DNA from: Sphingobium vermicomposti
Lineage (GTDB): Bacteria; Pseudomonadota; Alphaproteobacteria; Sphingomonadales; Sphingomonadaceae
Length of the DNA: 64,000 nucleotides
NCBI RefSeq assembly: GCF_011762025.1
Contig: NZ_JAASQR010000004.1
Location: 248,001 to 312,000, forward strand
Direction: 5' to 3'
Shown here one piece after another: positions 61,011 through 64,000 of the stretch. Both the position numbers and the translations under genes were made by a program. Every line of letters begins with the position of its first letter. The first letter of the stretch is position 1. The notes beneath the pieces were generated by a model. It worked only from the letters and a program-made list of their open reading frames with translations, did no database searches and was not told the DNA's origin.

Positions 61011-62030
61011 ATGACGATGATGCAAGTTGCACGGGTTCATGGGCCTGATGACGTCCGCCTGGATGACGTGGCGGTTCCCGATCCCGGCCCCAATGACGTG
61101 GTCGTGCGGGTCGAAGCGTGCGGGATCTGCGGGAGCGACCTGGGCTATATCGCGCTGGGTGGGACGGGCGCGCCCCTGTCCGAACCGATGCCCATCGGCC
61201 ATGAATTTGCCGGGATCGTGGAGCGGGTCGGGAGGGATGTTCGGGACATCCAGCCGGGCCTGCGGGTTGCGGTAAACCCGGATGACCGGAACATCGGCAA
61301 TGGTGGACCCGAAGGCGCGATGGCCCCTTTTATCCTGATTCCCGACGCGAAGATCGGTTCGTCCCTCTATCCGGTGCCCGCGCACGTCGCGCCGGAACTG
61401 GTTGCGCTGGCGGAGCCTTTGTCGGTCGCGCTGCACGGCATCAACCTGGTCGATGTAAAGCCGGACGACAAGGTTGCCGTGATCGGCGCCGGTCCAATTG
61501 GCCTGTGCGCGGTCGTCATGCTTCGTCACCGGGGCGTCCGCAATATCGCAATCATCGACCGGGAGGATAGCCGATTGGCGCGCGCGCGGGCGCTGGGCGC
61601 GGAAATGACGATCAATATTTCCAGGGAATCGATGACGGAAATGCTGGCGCAGGCGCATGGCGAAGGGACGCGCCTGGGCCATCGCCATGTCGGCACCGAT
61701 GTGTTCATCGATGCGGCAGGCGCGCCGTCGGCATTGACTGAAGTCATCGCGGTAGCGCAGTTTCGCACCAGAATTTCCGTGATCGCGCTTTACAAAAAGC
61801 CCTGCGCTGTCGACCTGTTCAAGATGATGATGAATGAGATCATGCTGATCGGGTCGGTCGCGCTTGGGCGTCACGCGGAATTTGGCGAGGCGATCGACAT
61901 GATCGTTGCGGGCGACATCGATCTTGATCCCATGATCAGCCATCGCATCCCGTTCGGGCAATTTAATGAGGCGCTCGACACCGCGCGGGACGCGGCGAAA
62001 TCAGCGAAGGTCATATTGGAGTTCGCCTGA
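61011..62030 (+). CDS. zinc-type medium-chain alcohol dehydrogenase
   Basis: A 339-residue MDR enzyme. Catalytic-zinc ligands are visible in EACGICGSDLG (Cys), PIGHEFAG (His-Glu) and LAEPLSVALHG (Glu). The Rossmann motif is VAVIGAGPIGLCAVVMLRHRG, with Asp after beta-2 (IIDRED), suggesting NAD. The structural-zinc loop with four Cys is absent: the corresponding region is RVAVNPDDRNIGNGGPEGAM. It resembles threonine/sorbitol dehydrogenases. It probably oxidises an alcohol intermediate of the cluster. Confidence 0.88.
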   Translation: MTMMQVARVHGPDDVRLDDVAVPDPGPNDVVVRVEACGICGSDLGYIALGGTGAPLSEPMPIGHEFAGIVERVGRDVRDIQPGLRVAVNPDDRNIGNGGPEGAMAPFILIPDAKIGSSLYPVPAHVAPELVALAEPLSVALHGINLVDVKPDDKVAVIGAGPIGLCAVVMLRHRGVRNIAIIDREDSRLARARALGAEMTINISRESMTEMLAQAHGEGTRLGHRHVGTDVFIDAAGAPSALTEVIAVAQFRTRISVIALYKKPCAVDLFKMMMNEIMLIGSVALGRHAEFGEAIDMIVAGDIDLDPMISHRIPFGQFNEALDTARDAAKSAKVILEFA

Positions 62031-62120
62031 CCGGCGCAGTTTGAAGAACAGGCCCGCAGAAGGCCCTGACGACACGAATATATCGCGCCGCCCACCATCG
62101 CGGGCGGACAGGGAGAGTTT

Positions 62121-62873
62121 ATGACGTTACCCGTTTATGATTATTCCGGTGCTCACATTCTCGTCACGGGCGGGACCAGCGGCATAGGCGCGGCGACGGC
62201 GGCGGCCTATCGCGATGCGGGCGCGGATGTGACCATCACCGGCACGCGGGGCAGTGCCGATGAATATGACGCCGACCTGTCGGGCTATCGCTATTTTCAG
62301 CTGGATGTCGAGGATGGCGCGAACATCGACGAAGTGGCCGCCGCTCTCCCCCGGCTGGACATATTGGTCAACAATGCCGGGATCGCGCTTCCCAGCCAGG
62401 GGCTGGACGAATGGGAACCTGAAATATTCGACCGGGCAGTGAATATGCTGCTCAATTCGGCGTTTCGCATGGCGCGCCGGACCGTCGACCTGTTGGCTGA
62501 CAGCAAGCTGGCGGGCGGCGGGTCGGTGATCGGCATCGGGTCGATGAGCAGCTTTTTCGGCATTGGCCTGGTCCCCGGTTATGGGGCGGCGAAGACGGGA
62601 CTGGTCGGGTTGACCCGGACCATGGCGGTGCAATGGGGCGCGCGTGGTGTTCGCGCCAATGCGGTGGCGGCTGGATTGACGCTGAGCGGCATGACCGCCG
62701 GGACGTTCGGGCAGGCGGAATGGATCGAGCCGACGCTTGCCCGCACGCCGCTTGGGCGGCTGGGCGATCCGGGGGACATCGCCAACGCGATCCTGTTCCT
62801 GACGAGCCCTGCTGCAAGCTGGATTACTGGACAGACGCTATATGTCGACGGCGGCTATACGGTTTCGGGTTAG
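62121..62873 (+). CDS. short-chain dehydrogenase/reductase
   Basis: A 250-residue SDR: ILVTGGTSGIGAATAAAYRD, VTITGTRGSADEY, ILVNNAGIALPSQG, Ser in GIGSMSSFFG, and Tyr-Lys in PGYGAAKTGLVGLT. The Arg of ITGTRG suggests NADP preference. GGGAGAG precedes the ATG. It follows the alcohol dehydrogenase by 90 bases in the same direction. Confidence 0.9.
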   Translation: MTLPVYDYSGAHILVTGGTSGIGAATAAAYRDAGADVTITGTRGSADEYDADLSGYRYFQLDVEDGANIDEVAAALPRLDILVNNAGIALPSQGLDEWEPEIFDRAVNMLLNSAFRMARRTVDLLADSKLAGGGSVIGIGSMSSFFGIGLVPGYGAAKTGLVGLTRTMAVQWGARGVRANAVAAGLTLSGMTAGTFGQAEWIEPTLARTPLGRLGDPGDIANAILFLTSPAASWITGQTLYVDGGYTVSG

Positions 62874-62953
62874 GGCCGGGGCGTCCGGTTGCGACCATAT
62901 ATACTTACGCTATGACCAGGCCGCGATCACGCGGCGAGAGGGAGTAATCTTTA

Positions 62954-64000
62954 GTGACTGACGCTTCTCTTCATCGGCCATATCCAGCGTCTGCGGTGCA
63001 GGCGTGGGATTATGAAACTGACGTCGCCGTCGTCGGCTTTGGCGCGGCGGGGGCCTGTGCGGCCATTGAGGCAGCCTTGGCCGGTGGGCGTGTCATGCTG
63101 TTCGAACGCGGATCGGGAAGCGGCGGGGCATCCGCGCTGTCCGGTGGCGAAATCTATATCGGCGGCAGTGGCGGCACCGATGCCCAGCGCGCGGCGGGGT
63201 TTGAGGACAGCACGCAGGATATGGCCGCTTATCTGAAGGCGGCGGGCGGCCCCTGCGCCGACGAAGCGAAGTGCGACCTTTATGCGCGGGATTCGCTGGC
63301 CCATTATGGCTGGCTGAAGGAACAGGGCATTCCGTACCGAGGCAATTTTCTGCCCGGCAAGCATATCGAGCCGGTCGATGATTCCACCCTGATCTGGTCG
63401 GGCAGCGAGGCGGCCTGGCCGTTTTGCGACCTGGCCAAGCCTGCGCCGCGCGGCCATGTCATCCAGCATGTGGGCTGGGGCGGCGGGCGTCCGCTGGTCG
63501 ACCTGCTGGAAAGCCGCGCCCGTAACCTGGGCGTGCAGGTCGTATCCGACGCGCGCGCCGTCGCGCTGGTGCAGGATGATGACCAGCGGGTGGTCGGCGT
63601 GGTCGTGCGCATCGACAATGTAAACCGCTTTGTCAGGGCGGCGAAGGGCGTGGTGCTGTGCACCGGCGGCTTTGTCTTCAACGAAGCGATGCGGCAGCGT
63701 TATTGCCCGGAAACCTTCCGCATCAACAGCCCGATCGGCGATCAGGATGACGGGTCGGGCATCGAACTGGGCGTGGGAGCAGGCGGCGATGCCATCCACA
63801 TGGAACAATTTTTCACCACCTGTCCGTGGACCATGCCCGAACCGCAGGCCAATGGCGTGTTCGTCAATCAGGCGGGCCAGCGGTTCATCAACGAGGATTG
63901 CTATCATGGCCGGGTGAGCCGCGCCGCCATCGATCAACTGGGCGACCGGGTCTATTTGCTGCTGGACATCGCCCATTTCGACCAGCCGCTGGAAATGGCG
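62954..64000 (+). CDS. FAD-dependent oxidoreductase (3-ketosteroid dehydrogenase/fumarate reductase type), 3-prime truncated by the window
   Basis: An open frame of 349 codons from GTG 62954 (after GAGGGAG) to the window edge. The dinucleotide-binding motif is VAVVGFGAAGACAAIEAALAG, followed by GASALSGGEIYIGGSGGTDA. WGGGRPLVDLLESRARNLGV and GVVLCTGGFVFNEAM complete the FAD half. It continues into the substrate-binding region (FTTCPWTMPEPQANGVFV). Succinate-dehydrogenase-type flavoproteins of this subgroup introduce double bonds into steroid A-rings or reduce them. It anchors the view that the right end degrades a polycyclic or steroid-like compound. Confidence 0.87.
   Translation, partial: MTDASLHRPYPASAVQAWDYETDVAVVGFGAAGACAAIEAALAGGRVMLFERGSGSGGASALSGGEIYIGGSGGTDAQRAAGFEDSTQDMAAYLKAAGGPCADEAKCDLYARDSLAHYGWLKEQGIPYRGNFLPGKHIEPVDDSTLIWSGSEAAWPFCDLAKPAPRGHVIQHVGWGGGRPLVDLLESRARNLGVQVVSDARAVALVQDDDQRVVGVVVRIDNVNRFVRAAKGVVLCTGGFVFNEAMRQRYCPETFRINSPIGDQDDGSGIELGVGAGGDAIHMEQFFTTCPWTMPEPQANGVFVNQAGQRFINEDCYHGRVSRAAIDQLGDRVYLLLDIAHFDQPLEMA

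Noticed and set aside
1-64000. CRISPR array, phage structural genes or biosynthetic megasynthases
   Set aside because: No regularly spaced repeats, cas genes, capsid genes or modular synthases were seen anywhere in the window.

Overview
The window is a G+C-rich alphaproteobacterial chromosome segment. It most likely comes from a sphingomonad (Sphingomonadaceae, for example Sphingobium, Sphingomonas or Novosphingobium). This is inferred from protein style: many TonB-dependent receptors, FecI/FecR regulation, a LuxR-autotransporter pair, DUF1214 proteins and aromatic/steroid-type oxidoreductases. No rRNA or species marker is present.

Left part (1-10.4 kb): after the tail of a DUF1206 membrane protein and two small hydrophilic genes comes a complete heme-scavenging locus. 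It holds a FecI-type sigma factor, a FecR anti-sigma factor, a TonB receptor with an STN signalling domain, a secreted hemophilin-like (HphA) protein, its Slam (type XI secretion) outer-membrane translocator, a heme oxygenase, a YbaN/DUF454 protein and a dedicated TonB. The logic is: capture heme outside the cell, import it through the receptor, open the porphyrin to release iron, and report uptake through FecR to FecI.

10.4-23 kb: a DUF1214 protein, a deletion scar joining a second DUF1214 fragment to a headless mlaA, yaaA, a small protein, an ACT-domain regulator, and a divergent LuxR regulator and giant autotransporter associated with CCCCGATCGGGG palindromes. A gene-poor stretch follows, with small membrane proteins and a degenerate intergenic repeat. 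23-27.5 kb: a siderophore receptor operon (receptor, DUF3649, PepSY, DUF3325). 27.5-30.8 kb: a decayed island (amber-interrupted integrase, fused helicase/serine-recombinase remnants) beside tRNA-Gln.

31-44.7 kb: a MarR regulator, enoyl-CoA hydratase, SBF-type transporter, TetR plus tripartite RND efflux pump, an A+T-rich spacer followed by three Tad pilus minor components, a sugar-phosphate-isomerase-like protein and a DMT transporter. 44.8-54.2 kb: a flavin monooxygenase and divergent SDR, then a second iron/heme module (DUF4198 and EF-hand proteins divergent from a TonB receptor plus private TonB), a DUF4142 lipoprotein and a TerC protein. 54.5-64 kb: an SGNH hydrolase, then a probable catabolic cluster (three SDRs, a long-form epimerase, a TetR, a sulfotransferase-fold protein, a medium-chain alcohol dehydrogenase and a FAD 3-ketosteroid-dehydrogenase-like enzyme running off the end).

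Four iron/heme promoters share a 15-base core, TGCRAR-N4-TCKCA (one deviates at its first base). This is a candidate Fur-type operator that ties the uptake systems together. All functions are from reading sequence by eye; no database search was run.
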